NCBI GenBank assembly: GCA_037975125.1
Contig: CM075858.1
Location: 71,142,542-71,206,541, forward strand
Reading direction: 5' to 3'
Length of the DNA: 64,000 nucleotides
Origin: Latrodectus hesperus
Lineage: Eukaryota > Arthropoda > Arachnida > Araneae > Theridiidae
The notes under the pieces are model-generated. The model searched no databases. It was not told where the DNA came from and was given only the letters and a program-made list of their open reading frames with translations. Shown piece after piece: positions 1 to 14,600 of the stretch. The stretch's first letter is position 1, and every line of letters starts with the position of its first letter. The translations under genes were made by a program, and so were the position numbers.

Positions 1-2159
1 CTTCGCTATTAGTCTCGCTTACATCCCTTGATATTCAAGAAAAGAATCTACTAAGATCCTGTCTCATCAACCGTTGGGAAAATGTCTAGATAAGACGGAA
101 GAAGTGTAATTTATCAAAGAAGAGATTTTACACGATTCTTCATTTTGAGATCTTTATTTTATTGCCTTCACATTTAATCATTTGTAAATAAGGAGTGTAA
201 TAAGGGTGAGAGAGTAACAATTTGTTATTTGTCTACCTAAATAACAGAAAAACATTAAAGAATATGTTAATTTTTCAATTTTTTATGCATTGCGCATGTA
301 TTCTCGAATATCAATTACAGATGTAATTTGTTATATGAAATAAAATCTCAACCCAGTTCTCAAACATTCAGTTAAATAATAGTTTCAAAACTTTATATGT
401 ACGCAAATCCAGCAAATTACAGATTTGAGTGCCATGAAACATATTCAACACAAAAATAATGTAATAATGATAATAAATAATCAATAATGGTCATTAGCTA
501 ACAAAGGAAAAAATCTTGATTTACAAAAAGCCTATTATTTTTAATAAATTAGAATCTCATCAAGACTGAATCCATCCCTGAAGAACCAAGATGTGATGAA
601 CAAATATCTTTTCCAAATATTAAGTTACTTCCCTGAGTATAACATTTTTATTTTTTCTATGAAATATTTATATACGTTCATTTTAACTTCCATAACTTCA
701 AAGAATTAAAAAAAAATTATAGAATAAAGCTTTCATAAGCAGGTCTTAACTAATCAAACAGATATTTAATTCAGAAATATCAATAGATATAGATTAGCAG
801 GAATCTCTCTCATCAGAAATTATCTAATTTATTTAGAGTCGTCTCCCTCAAAACTAAATGGCCATATTCCATAAATGTGAAGTGTTTATCAGTAATAGAA
901 CAGCAAATGTTGAGATTTAAAAAATGCTAAAGAGCTAGTTATTCTATTTTGCTAAAAGCTTTGAACAGACTCTCAAAAAATAGCCGGTGGTCGTTGGCAG
1001 AAAAAGCTCAACATAATTCAAATCAACCACTTTTTGTGAACATCAGTATAATGTTCTGATAATAATAATAAAAAGACTGGACACAGGATACATGTTTTGT
1101 TATAAAATGAACCAGCATGATTTTTTCATATACTGATTCCTTTCATAAAAAACGGGGTATTTTGACTTCTAATGATAAGGTATGTTGTTGTGTAAAATTA
1201 CCAAAATAACATATGTCAATCACTGATGGTGTTTTTGATTTGACGATTCTAAAAGTAGAGGCAAAAATATCTATGCATCACGAAACAGACTACGGAAGTT
1301 GAGCTTTAAAAGGGAAGGTAAAAGTAATCAATGTCATATGATTAAAATTGTGTTAGATTTATACCTTTCTTAAAGTCATTCATAAACTTAAGCTCAATAA
1401 GGAAAATGGTCCTTCCACAATGTCTGATAGATGCGCAAAATATCTGCAGAATCAGTTACAGTTGATTTTTGGGTTATCACTGGGCATATTTTTGGACAAG
1501 AGTGGACCCTAAGCATCAGGTACATAAGATAAGGAACATTTTCATGGATTTATAAGCTATAATAAAAATTTAGTTTTTATTTTTGGCAATAGAATTTTAA
1601 AACAGCTGCATTTTTGTTGTTAAGAAACTTCCCGAGGTCTAAACATAAACCTAAATTAAAAGGCAAAAATAAATTTTTTTGGTAATATATAAATTTAATG
1701 ATTAAAATCCTGTTTCAAAATCCAGGTTATAGACCAATACCTAGCTTTCTCAATTAGAAATTTCATTTAAAGTTGATTTGGGGTGATTATATTCAATAAT
1801 CTTTCTATAGACAATTATTTTAGACAATGTTTAGAAATAATTATTCAAATAATTGAAAATGAAATTTACTTAAGTAAATGATGTCGGGAAATTTAGAAAA
1901 ATTTCAGTGCGGAGAAATTTAATATGTATTAAAATATCAAATAAAAAAATTACAACATTTGTATTTGCTTACTATACAAAGAACTGTTTACATAGTAATG
2001 ATAATCAAAACTAAAATTACTTATATATTCCCTGTCTTAGCTTACAACAATATTTATGATTTCGATTGTATTTTCTAAATAATGGAATTGAACTTAATTT
2101 TTTATCTAAATTTTTGTTTTTCTTTTATTGTATTCTCAACTCTAAATATGAAGTGGTTC

Positions 2160-2183
2160 TTTTTTTTTTTTTTTTTTTTTTTT
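2160..2183. repeat. Poly(T) run, 24 bases
   Basis: Twenty-four consecutive T residues. This could be the poly(A) tail of a retroelement inserted on the minus strand or a simple mononucleotide repeat. No recognisable element body was found next to it. Confidence 0.85.
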
Positions 2184-2919
2184 ACTGAATGGGTATTTCG
2201 GAATACAGAAAATTTTGAATAGCTATATACGGGAATATTTATTATATAAATACTGGATATATATTTCTGATTAAAGTTTACGAGTAAAAAGTGACTGCGG
2301 AGAAAAGTGATGAATTAGTGATACTAAAATGGAAAATCGAAGTAAAAAATAAAATAACAATAAAAGCTATTCGCGAAACAATTTGAATAGAAAAATTTAC
2401 CGTCGCATCGATTTAGTTCTATTTCTAGTAATTAAAAGTCACTATTGTTAAAATGTAAGGAAATATATACAAACCAAGAAAATAATAGTTTTTAAAGAGT
2501 GCCAATTGTTCTGCAGTCAAAAAGAGATGAGGAATTAAAATCATTTCCATTAAAAACTTCAAATTGAAACTAAATAAATCAGTACATGGAATAACATTAA
2601 ATTTATAAAATAACTTATAAAGAAAATAATTCTAACAAAAAGCTAGTTCCATGTGTATTGGAAAAATTATGTTCTCAAAAATTGAAAATTGAGATCTTGA
2701 TATTCGATGTTAAGAAATTATAGGGGTGGAAGTACGAATCACACAGTTAATTAATGAAGAGAATTCTAATACAAAAATTAATTCAAGTGAAAAATAAATA
2801 AAAAAATTACAATTTTTACTAGAAAATAATAAAGGTAAGCAAAAATTTTAATTTAATTGTATGAAATCACCATTTTTAGTTGTATTTAATTTATAATTAT
2901 AAAATTCAATTGTGCTTTT

Positions 2920-3092
2920 GCGTCGCTTTAAGATTCCTTTTTGTACACGAAAACTAAATTGAACCTGGACTTACAATTTAAAGTAGTTAGAGAAACAACA
3001 TGAACATTCTTTCATTTCAAATGTGGGTATCAAACCCACGAACTATTATACAGAGGCCAAGTACATTAACCTCTTATCTGCCTGGGTTTGAG
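2920..3092 (-). mobile_element. Diverged tRNA-derived SINE (family 1)
   Basis: Read on the minus strand, the segment has the same order of blocks as the well-preserved copy at 20418-20596: a tRNA-like head with a B-box-like motif (plus strand ATCAAACCCACGAAC), a body (CCTGGACTTACAATTTAAAG on plus) and a 3' part containing TTGTACACGA. Many substitutions separate the copies, so this is an old insertion. No target duplication was located. Confidence 0.55.
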
Positions 3093-4714
3093 CATGCGCA
3101 TGCGAATAATTTTTTTAATTACATTTTCATAAATAAAAACTTTTTTTTAGAATAAGAAACTAATTCTGAATAGAATAATATTTCACAAATTAAAACCAAT
3201 TTATGAATATCAAATTCAGATTAAATGTATGCAGATATTTTCCCAATTTTTTAATTTAAATCAGTTTAAAAGAAAATAACCATTCACAAATGGCCAGAAT
3301 GTTAACCATTGACATGCTTGGTATTTTACAAAATAGCATTTTTTGTTTGCATATTTAAAAGGAATACACAAATAATCCCAAAAGTATAGAATGAATTAAT
3401 ATAATTTATTATATGAACATCATATAATTTTTATTTGCTGTTACAAACTTTCAAGTTACTCAACGGTACAAGATAATTTTCTTTTATATATTTATTAATA
3501 ATGTTCTATATTACTATGTTTAATGATTTTTATTTTTTAAAAAATGTGCATTTTTACCAAGTAAGAATGTTAATTTTGACAAACAATCTAAATTGAAATT
3601 TTTTTTCTGATAGCTTGAAAAATTGCAAAATTGTATAATCCTACAGTTCTTATTTCTATTATATTATGTAATGAATATCAGTTTTTTGTAGTAAAATAAA
3701 AAATTTATTTTAACTCAATATTACCTCACCGAAAAAGGTTCTAATCTAGCAATAAACTAGAAGCTTTTTCTCTTGAAAATATTTGTAAAATTAACTGTAG
3801 TGGATGTAGCACACCTTGTATTTGACTTCTGGAAATTCCTAAACTTAGTTCTCAAATTCACCAAATATAATCTCTGAATATATTGAAAAAATAGTATAAA
3901 AAAATTTCCCATTATTTTTTTTTCAATTTTTTTCCAGTTTTTATCAATAATTTATTTTTTTAAAAATATATATAAAAATATTTGAAAAATAACTGCTTTA
4001 AAATCTCTTGCAGAAAAAATTGGAAATAATTTTGCATATGTGTAAAATTTTGTAACTTTTATGAGGGCGGAAAAGAATGCACAATTTCACCGGTAACACC
4101 ATCTAAAAAGTTGCAAAAATTGTTTATTAACATATATTTTAAAAGTATAATTTCTGTCAAAAATATCTTTTGTCTTCTACCAGCTCATCACGACTCTTTT
4201 TCAACAAATCATCGCATTTTCTGCTGAAATGCAAGAATTTGTTGAAAATACCTTAAAGAAATGAAGAGCTTACTTTTAACTAACAGCCAATATAGTTTTT
4301 TGTGTACTTTTTTCTTAATTTTTCTCTAAATTCTTATATTTATTTTTATTGTACTTAAAGATGGTTGTATATTTTTCAAAATGTTTTACATTTCTATAAT
4401 AAAATAAAAAACAAACCAAAACACCAGTTAACAAGACAATTTGAAAGTTAAATCAATTTCTAATTAGATTATCTGTGATAATGACTCGTTACAAAGCGTC
4501 ATTATATAGAGATGCTTTTGTTTGAAAGATAATATTCACTTATATCTCGTGGCAATTATTGATGAAATTAAATATTAAATCGTTAAAGTAGTTTTGCATT
4601 ACATAGTTATTTTGTTTTTTGATAAAAAAAGTAACTCGTTTTTTAATTACAAGACCGAAAGTGAAGCATTAAAATAAAAGAATAAAGAAGCTATTAATTT
4701 TTTTTCTCCTCTTG

Positions 4715-4890
4715 ACTTCATTCATCAGAACTCCTGCTTTCGATTCAATAGTTCATGGATTCGATTCCCACCTTAGGCTTGGATAAATGAAGTGGTTTGT
4801 TACCACCTTTAAACCTTAGGTTTCTGTCTAGTTAGCCCTCATATAAAAAAGTGATATTTGAGAGACAAGAAGGCCGAACAAACAAGCCAA
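4715..4890 (+). mobile_element. Diverged tRNA-derived SINE (family 1)
   Basis: Plus-strand relative of the SINE at 20418-20596. The order is TTCATGGATTCGATTCCCACC (B box), then a body with CCTTTAAACC, then TAGTTAGCCCTCAT near the 3' end and AACAAACAAG at the tail. Substitutions throughout indicate an old copy. Its boundaries are approximate. Confidence 0.6.
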
Positions 4891-7800
4891 TCGTTCATCA
4901 GAAAATATTAGCGGTATCATGGAAAAAAACAAGAAAATATTCCGGAGTAAATTTGCAAATGTAGAAACTCAAGAATACTTAGACATTAAAAGTTTCAGGT
5001 TTCTTACTAACAAAAATTAAACATTAGTTTTGTAAACTCCATTTATAATGTCGGTGCCTAGATGCAGCAGCTTGTTTTCAAAACAAAAATCGTATTCATT
5101 AATTTGCTACAGATAACATTTTCCGTGGCTTCTTAGGCTTTTTTCATAAGACTATATATAAATTCAAATGGATGAACAAAACCAACCAACGATGTAATAG
5201 AGACATTATTATTGAAATATGATTAGTATGATTTGTTCGATGCTAAATGGTAACACTTTGCTTATAAGGTTTAATGCTGCCGAGTTTTAAAGTGGATTCC
5301 ATATTTTACTAGCTCCCATTCTCAAGAAGATAGTTTAACTTACATTCTACTGAGCTGTAGACCAAAAGGCCACCTATTTAGTTGTTAGCTTTTACTGAAA
5401 TATGAAAAGAGAATTAAGGAAGATGGTTAAGTACTAAAAATCTTTATTACATATGTTAAACTATTTACTTGCATTTTTGTTGCAATGTCAATTAATCATT
5501 ATTTTTAAGCTTTTAATTTATAATTTGATTGGTTTTCATCTCAAAATAAAACATTTGAGTTTGATAATAAAACTTCAAATTCAAAAACAAACACATATCC
5601 TTATAACTTTGTTCTTTATTTTTGGTGGAATTTTCTTAGCTGTAATTTATTTTCCGTAAGGCATTGATATCCTGTAGTTCCTTACATTCATTTCTCAAAC
5701 TTTTTGAGATTGCTGCATCTTTTTATAGACTTTTGCTCTCCTTGAAAACATAAAATGCTTCCTAATATGTGTAATGCTTCAAGAGCACTTCAGTGATTTA
5801 TTAGTTCTCTTGCCAAATCATTTTGAATAGTAAGAGATATGTAAAAAAAATTACAGCAATTAAAATATTATTTTTATCTCATTTTATCATCTTATTCTGC
5901 TGAAGTAAACATAAAAAGGCATATAAAACTCTAAATAAGCAGATGATAATTTAAGATATAAAACAGTTATTTTTAATAACAATAACTTGTTCATGTAATG
6001 TAAAGATAAATTTTTATTGATATAACAAAAATTAGAAAAGTTGAATTTTAAATTAACGATGACACTTACACTTCTCCATTTTTATCTTGATAGTTCTTCA
6101 ATAATATTTTATTAACATTAGTACAGTAACTATAATATTTTCTTCAAATTGAATTGAGATAAGAAAACCAAACCAAGCAAAAAACATTAGTTTTGTGTAA
6201 AAACAAAATACACATTTCCCTTACCATATGTATATCTTCCAATGCAAGAACAAGAAGACATTTAAAGTAAGAGTAAAATAATATGATACATAAAGTTATT
6301 AACATTATAAATAAATAGTATTCAAAATGTTGGTTGCCTCTACCAATAATCTACGAAGGGTTTATTCAATTTTTAAAAATACCAGTGGAAAACGTTAAAG
6401 ATTTAAATATGATTTAATATTATCTTCGGTGAATAACAACTTTAAAAAATATTTAAACTGAATTATTTATCATAACATAAGTGAATAAAACATGAACTCT
6501 GATCAATAAATTAAATGAAGCACTCAATTAATCAAGCGTAACTGATTATAAAGTTTAAACTGAAAATAAAAATATTTTAACCATGCTTATAGTCTTTAGA
6601 AGATTAAATTCCATTTTAGAAGGTAAAAGAAAAAATAATAGTTTAAAATTACTTAAAATCGCTTCCTTCAAGCTGGTAAAAAAGCCCCGAGTTCAAATCA
6701 AAGAAAAGGAAATTACAATTCTAGTAAATAAGAATTTATTGACAGGTTGTTAAAAAAACACAAATATTAGTATTTTACAGGAATATTTATTTATTTATAA
6801 ATGCTCTATTAAAAAAGAACAGGAAACTGAAAACTTTCCGTTAAAACAGAATTCAGAATTCATCAGACGAGAAAATTTTCTTCGATAGATTTTCATAATT
6901 CATTTTCTGATGAACTCCCAATCTTAATATTAATATTTATCTTTTATTTATCTGAACTTAGCCCAAGAAACTTAGTTTGAAAATACAAAAGCGTAATCAT
7001 GAACATTTATTCAGTTGAAATTAAAAAAAGAAATATCTTATTCTAAAATAGGATTTTTTTTTTCGCATTTTATTTAATATATCAGCAAATGTTTTCTAAT
7101 ATAAGTAGCAGTCTTAAGCAAAATCAAAAGATGTTTAGTCGTCACGTATAAGCACTTCTTCACATTCATGAAATTTTTGTGAGAATTTTTTTTTTAAAAA
7201 TAGTTGCAAAGTTATAAAATATCATTAAATTCTGTTATGACATATTATTTAGCATGTATTATTATTGAAAAAATCCAACATTAGTCATTTATTTTATTTC
7301 AGTCATATGCACTTATATATTTCTAGTTTATTTACAAACTGAAATTATATTTGAAAATATGAATAGGGGATTTTTAAAAGAGGAGGAAATATTTTACAAT
7401 GAAATGACTATCCGCATGGAATGTATACACATAGATTTTGTGATGAAAACTATATTAAAACTGTATTAATAAACAATTTAAAAAATAACAATGACACATT
7501 ATTAGATAGTATAATCAGACTTCAAATTTAAAAGTCACTGTTTCTAATATGATGGCAAAAATAGTGAGAAAAACCTAAACCCCAAACGACCTGTTTTCGA
7601 TTTTTTGTTATCGATCAGATCAACAATTATGTTTTTTTTGTTAATTCCTCTCTCTAATCAAAATGTACATTAATTATCCTAATGCTGAAGAATTTGAATT
7701 TTACGTAGGAGCAACCGGAAGATTTTGGTAAATGACAATTGTATATTCAGAACTGACACCTTCTTACTGCACTGCTAATTTTTTCCTAAAATTAAATTTT

Positions 7801-9239
7801 TTAACTATTTTAGTGTAACTTGGATTTCTTGCTTTTCTCGGCACGCAGGTATTCCATTTTTATGAATCATGAATGAAAATTGTTATCATGTATTATCAAA
7901 ATCAACAGTACATGTAAAATTCAAGCAATTGTCCGGGTGACTTGTATACCGAAGAGTATTTCTTTAGTACTATCGTTAAAATTCTAAGAGATTGATATTA
8001 TGCTTTCACTATTAAAAAAAAATATTTTCTTCAGTTCACAACGTCGACGAATTCTATGAAAAATCATCAATTTTAATTAGTTACAGTTAACATAACTATA
8101 AATAGTTGCTTAACATTATTTCTCTCCTTCCTTTCAGAAAGAAGTTATCTTTCTCTGATGCTACTTTCTCATCGAATTCGTCTTTTACCGTTGATATTCA
8201 TATTTGTATCAACATTCTTTGTGTAAACAACAATGTTTTGTAATATTTACTCTGTTAACATATTGCATATGTAACCAGAAAAACGCATTTGAAGTAAAAA
8301 AAAACTTCTCGTTGTTCTATATGAGCATAAATTCATAAAAAAATATTAAAGAAAGAATTATATATATGTAGTATTACAAAATGAATGAAATAATTATGTA
8401 ATAATCATTCACAAAAAAGGAGCCACTTCCTTAAAAAGAACTATAGAATTCAAAAGCCAATTTTTGCAATTAATGCTAAAATAGGTATTTGGCAAAAGTC
8501 TTTGTGATTTGGAATTAAAATATGAGTTATACCCAACACAGTAACTGTTATACTGAAATTTGGGTTGCAAATTAGTAACATTTAGATTAAAATTTGTGTG
8601 TGTGTTTCTAATCTAAATATTATTTACAATAATATATAGTGTGGAAGTTAGATAGAGATAAAAAAAATAGCAAATTATACTTAAAATTTCCTTCTTAAAA
8701 ACTAAAAAACAAAATTATATTTTCTTTAAAGCTCAGCAGCAAAAATTACTAAGCCAAATGAATTTCATATTTCTCATGCATTTGACTCTAAGAAAATATT
8801 TATGACACAAATTAATAGTGGACAAATTTATGACACTATTAATCCATAAGAACTTAAATATATCCCAGACTTAAAAAATTATCGCGTTGCTTTAAAATGT
8901 TGTTTCAGTAGTGATATTTTAAACTGTAATTATGAGAAAAATAACCTATCTCGGCGTTTGAAAGACATAAAATCAATACAAATAAACAAATGCCCATCAC
9001 TTCTGCATTTAAATAAAAACAAAAATGTTTGATGCAAATTAAAATTACTTCCTCAATCATTTTATTTTTTAACTCATTACGATACCAAGATTTAAAGATT
9101 CTGCGCGAATTTATAAAACCCTTTATAATGCCCAAAGAAAAAGATTGTGTTGTTACCAAAACACCTATTAAAGACGGTCAGTGTCTTAAAACAAGAAATC
9201 TGAACCCCAATTACACTAGCTCTCAGGTGTCTTAAATTA

Positions 9240-9580
9240 TTCCCTTTCGATTACGTGAAAAGACTGAACAAGCAGAACCTGTGTCTTCTTTCCACACTAG
9301 ATGCATTCTCCCTCGAAGTTGCCTCGAGGCAAGTAATGTGAAAATTATGTTTGGGATTCAATTCTCCCTAGATGATACTGGGTAAACGGCCGAGTGGTTT
9401 CACCTGACGCGAAACGTTCACTGTGCAATCCGGTCTATGCAATTTTCATGTCCTCTAGCGGCAAAACGTTTGACTAATAAGACGCGTTTCACATTTTTGC
9501 TTGCCAAGCATTTCGCTTTAAAAAGGAAGCGCTTCAGAATGGAAACAAAGTGCTCTGACGTGCGACCGTGTAAAAATTTC
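9240..9580. promoter_or_regulatory. CpG-richer patch, candidate promoter or 5' exon
   Basis: After 9 kb of AT-rich DNA this segment has clearly more G, C and CpG (for example ACGCGAAACG, GACGCG, GACGTGCGACCG). It lies about 1.5 kb upstream of a good 3' splice site at 11026 that precedes the first coding exon. A TTTAAAAA box is present at 9517-9524, but no well-spaced initiator is evident. A promoter or untranslated first exon is plausible; an old transposon fragment is the alternative. Confidence 0.2.
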
Positions 9581-11026
9581 TCTTTTATTTATTGAGAATG
9601 AGATTAAGGGCCACATCAGTGATCGTTTTTATTGACTTTCTCAGATGATTCACTGATCATAAATGTTTTCGTACGATTATAAAGGTGTGTCAAATTTCCT
9701 TAAGGGGAAAATCCGTCTTAATCCTGAAATGTATTCGCCATTTACTTATGACATTTTCTAAAAAGAAAAAGAATAAAATAGGAATTCTGTTTCTGTAGTG
9801 ATATTCTCATGGGAAATTTATTTTATTGCAAGCGAATATTTTAGACGAATATTATTTATTTCATAAACGTACTTCGCATCAAAATCTCAATGGTATCGAT
9901 TTAATATAAGCTCAAAATATTATAGTCTCAATCATTAATCCCTTCAGTTTCAAATTCCTCAACTGTTACGAAATGTGAAACAATGATATAGCAAATAAGC
10001 AATTGACTTTTATTTTCACACTGTTACAAAAAATGAATATCTATTTCGAATAAATAAGAATTACACAAATCATGAAAATTGCATTTTTTATAAAACAGCC
10101 ATTAAAAAAAATGAATTCAAATCAAGTGAAACATAAAATGAGTGAGCACACAAGAAAAAAAATATTAAACTTTCCCTGTTAACATTTTCAAGTGTAAAGT
10201 ATAATGCACCTTCTTGTTTCAAGCGGTTTCCTTAAGAATAAGAATTCACACTTTTACAAAAGCAAATTTTTATAAAATAATAATATTAATTTATGCTATT
10301 AAAATAACTCAACATTCCTGTGAATATATTTAAATTTTCGAAACTGTTTCCAAATTTCTGTAAAATGCAGTGCAATAATAATCAATAAAATAGCCCTCTA
10401 TTTTTATAGTTATTTCTTTAATCATATTTTATGAAATATTTTTTGAATCGGTAACTTCGAACCATTTCAAACAATTTTTAATTTATTTATGAAATTTTTG
10501 TGCTTTAGAAAACTTTTTAAAGTTTTTTGTTTCTTACAGAAAGATAAATAAATTATTTGTCCCTTCATATACAAATAACGTAATCCTACTTAATTAAAAT
10601 TCTATTCTTGTAAACTTATTATAAATGCATATTAAAATTTAGCTTAATCCTAGTATACCTAACGAGATGGATTTGGTGACATTAGCAATATTGCACATTT
10701 GGAAAAGTGATAAAATTCGCGATGCTTTGGCAAGATTCGATGGGTTATTGCTTTTCAGCATTTTGCGTTGATGTTCTATATGCTTTTTATGGTCTGTTTA
10801 TGAATTCGCTATTTTTAGATTACCATTTTTTTATGTTTATGTCAAAGCGTGGCGGCAATGTCATTTTGTCATTGCCAACAATTTGACGATAAGAGAGAGC
10901 ACCTCATTTCGCCTTTGGCAATTTTTTTGGAAATCCTCAAATGCCTTGTACCATTTATTTAAGTACTAGGATTTCACTAAAAATTTGTCTAAAATGCTTA
11001 TTAATTATTTTTTATTTATTTTGCAG

Positions 11027-11413
11027 GAACAATACCTGATTTCCCGAAAAGAAACATGGCAGTTTGATGAATTTCCAAGATTTGAACTAAATAATTCGAA
11101 AAAAAAGATTAAAATTATCTTTCATATCAGTTGCTACTAGACATTCTTACTTGAAATCAAAGAAATCTAGAGAAAAAAAAGGAAATCCTCTGCATTGCTT
11201 CTCGTTATTTTCCTTCTCCTTCAATGAAGAATAAGCATTCACATCAATCATCAAAACTATTGAAGCTTTTGACAAATGTAAGCCCCACAAATCTAAAGCG
11301 AGTACAATGCTGACAAAAGCTCTTCTAATTGAAATGACATCGCCTCTGCTAAGTGTAGCATGCCGTAAGATAATAGTTTGCTCTCTTCCAACGATGCTGA
11401 GATTTATCTCACC
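11027..11413 (+). other. Probable 5' UTR portion of the first coding exon
   Basis: A pyrimidine-rich tract ends in TTTGCAG at 11026, a good 3' splice site, and no intron-like signal separates it from the start codon at 11414. The segment therefore reads as the untranslated part of an exon whose upstream partner exon is not identified. An in-frame ATG at 11378 would add 12 residues before the signal peptide, but the ATG at 11414 sits in CACCATGG, a far better initiation context. Confidence 0.45.
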
Positions 11414-11660
11414 ATGGGCTACTTTTTTATAATTGGCTTGTTCCTAGCACTGCCAGTATCGCCGATGACAGAAACAATAGGGCATGTCACGCGAGATTAT
11501 TTCGGAGACATTTTCACATTAGAATATTGCACTCAGGGGTCATGTGACAGGGAAGGCCGAAGAGCAGCCCATATTCCCGGTGAGCAGTGTCGTTGTCAGT
11601 GTGCTCCATCCCATTACGTTTTCCGAGAAGATCTGAAAGAATGTATCAAGGATGTTGGAG
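11414..11660 (+). CDS. sha: sha-like coding exon 1: signal peptide and Cys-rich segment
   Basis: Encodes residues 1-82 plus one base of codon 83. The ATG lies in a CACCATGG context. A hydrophobic core (FFIIGLFLALP) makes a signal peptide ending near residues 16-18. Six cysteines follow (39, 44, 59, 61, 63, 77), with the compact CRCQC cluster at 59-63. The donor is GGAG|GTAAAT at 11661. The segment should face the exterior or lumen. Confidence 0.75.
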
Positions 11661-14600
11661 GTAAATAAGTTTCGGTTTTATTGTATTCTTTATCAAAACA
11701 TGGATAGTGAAGAGTAATAAAAATTTACTTAAAAAAAGATGACTTAGGAATTAATCTAAAAAAAATAGAACAATTTAAGTGCCAGTTTGTCAAACTGAAT
11801 TTCATTTGATAAAAAACATTCTGGAGAAATATACTTTGAATTGAAAAATGGAAGGGGAATCTAAAACAGAGTTTTTATTTACTTAAATATATATTTGCAA
11901 ATAAAAGAAATCATTTTTAATAAACACAGTTTTATTTATAATTTTATGAAATTTTCCAATTTAAAATTACTTATCCCTTGAATACCATTATCATGTCGTT
12001 TCTTCATTTTTGTCTATTCTAAGCTTTTTTGTGAAGTAATTTACAAAATTGCATTCATTGGTAAAGTAGAGTGCTATGTTGGTTAACTAAATATATAGAT
12101 ACTAATCAATAATTTTTTTTGAATTAATTTGCATTAATAAAGTAGAATTATATGTCGAATACTTAAATATTTAGACATTATTTAAGACTTAATGATTATA
12201 ACATCTATTATTATTATTATTTGTTAGAAGGTAAAGACATTAACATAATTTCATATGAATATAAATTGCAAAAATATTATAAAATTTTTTCATTTATATT
12301 TAATGAAAAACTGCTTAAAAACCAGGCAAACTGCGGATGTCATTTAAAAATGAACTTTAAAGAAATAAATTCAAATAAAAGTTTTTTTAATGTTATAAAA
12401 TCATAAATATATTTTTGAAGTGAAGCAAAAAAATAAATAATTTATATATTTGTTACACAGCTCTGTAGAATAAATTTATATACATGATACGGTTGTATCA
12501 AGTAAATAAAAAAATATTAAAAATTATATACTTTTATTTGCTCTTACTTTATTAAATTTAAAGAACTGTCTAATCTCAAAGATTAAATAGTCAATTACCA
12601 ATAAAAATAAACATACAATATATTATCTTCATTAAGGTAAATAAATATGCAATAAATACTAATTTATGTTTATGACTAATGCTCGTAAATCATGACTTAG
12701 TAATTATTCTTTTATTGAAACAAAACATTTTTAATAAAGTACTGTATAGAACTCTCTACTCAGAGATTTATATTCAGTTATTAATTTAAATCAACATTAA
12801 ATAAAATATTCAAAAGAAAGTCTTTTCATTTCATTAGATATTAAAAAGATATTTAGATTGTTAACTTAAATAAAACATATATTCTGAAAGAATAATAATA
12901 AATTTGGATTTTGTGTCTGGTATAATTTTATTTTGTCTTATCGTCATATGTAATAAATGTAACATACCATTATGTATATATATGATAATATTAAATTAAG
13001 AAATGAAAAATTATATTTCATTTATATAAATATTTTCATTGTCATCATAGTATTATTTTCTCTGTGACAGTTGAGGATTTTGATTTTAGTGATTAGTTAT
13101 ATTGTATAATATTTTTGATTAGTTAATATATTACTTTTTTCAATAATTGAGAAAAAACTCATATCATATAATTCAGTAATTTTTAAACCAAGTATTTAGA
13201 CATTCTTTGTATCAGAACAATTTTTAAAAAGAATTATTTTTCAAGAAAATTAAAATTTTAAAAATACAAATTATTTCACTGCAGTTAATTTTGTAATAAA
13301 AAATATGAAATATCTTACTGTGGTTATTTTTTTTGAAAGTGATATTATTTTCTCATGGATAATGAAAGGCATTTTCCATTTTAATTTGAAAAAATTTTTA
13401 CAATAAAAATATTATCAGGAAATAAGTTGTTATAAAATCAAAAGTTATATATTTTCACTACCATATATCTTTTAATAATAATTATAATATAATCTTCTCA
13501 ATGATGACAGAGCGTAATTTTATTTTCTTATTTAATTATTATATTTATCACTAACATCTACCACTTCTTTAGAATGTCCTGTTGCCATGTTTGTAAGACC
13601 TTTTGCTGTAGAGAAAATTCCGTTGGTATTTCTGCCCATTAAAGGACAGTTGGTGTACCCTGGAGCTCATTTAACTATATCTGAAGCTGGTAAAGTATCG
13701 ATTAAATATGTACTGTAATAAAAATAGGACACGATATAAAGTTTTATGTGATACAAATCAACTGAGAATTTCTTAATTTTTAAGAAAAAATATATTTCAG
13801 TGTACCCTTGGACGAAAATTGGCAACTTTTTGTTATGAAACGTGTTTTCCTGGATATTTGAAAAAAAAGTGGCCCTTAAAACAATATGTAATGATACGGA
13901 ATTAAAACAATTGCACAAACTTTATACACACTTTAAATGTAAAAATAAGATTTTTAAAACGTAAATAAATATTTTATATTGAACATCAACCAACCGGGTG
14001 CTAAATTGGCGAAAAACCTAAAACTGAGGCCTACTGAGAAGGCCTAATGAGTTTTAAAATGTTCATTAATGCAAAATATTGCAAATATTTTTTTTTCCTG
14101 GAACACGACATTTTTTTTAAGTTATGTACGGAAAGGATCAATTAAGTTGTTTATTTAAGAAAAATCTAATGAAAAAAACTACAATAACTTATATTAAGAA
14201 ATTAAACAGAAATGTTGTGTGAAATATATTTCTCTCAGTGTGTGTGCGTCCGCGCGCGCGGAAAACGAACTTAAATAATAAAATGTGAAATAAATATATT
14301 TAAAAATAAACACTTTAGATAATACAGAAAATCAAAACAAAAGTTAGCTAACGCAAAAACATTCGCATTGTATCGTATGGATACTGCCGAGAAAAATTAA
14401 TAATCCCATCTTGATTTTTAATTTTACGAATAAAACAAAAGTGGTTACATATAATAACTATATCCGTACCAAAAAATCAAAACATATATTCTCCATCTTC
14501 CAATTTCTCAGATTACTATATTAAAAAAGGGCAAGTTTTTTCGCTTTTCAGGCAGCGCCCTCTGTTGATGAGTTCGACGTTATAACAATTAATGTCTGTG

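Larger units (their letters stand above)
1..9239. other. AT-rich non-coding DNA upstream of the gene
   Basis: No convincing coding region is visible on either strand. The few open frames (for example 5453-5659) are low-complexity, AT-driven and lack domains or codon structure. The stretch contains a 24-T run at 2160-2183 and two diverged SINE copies, listed separately. It may be intergenic or a long first intron of the gene that begins coding at 11414; the sequence alone does not decide this. Confidence 0.6.

Noticed and set aside
11378..11413. Upstream in-frame ATG as start of the sha-like protein
   Set aside because: Poor initiation context, and it would place 12 polar residues before the signal peptide. 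The ATG at 11414 has a CACCATGG context and directly opens the hydrophobic core.
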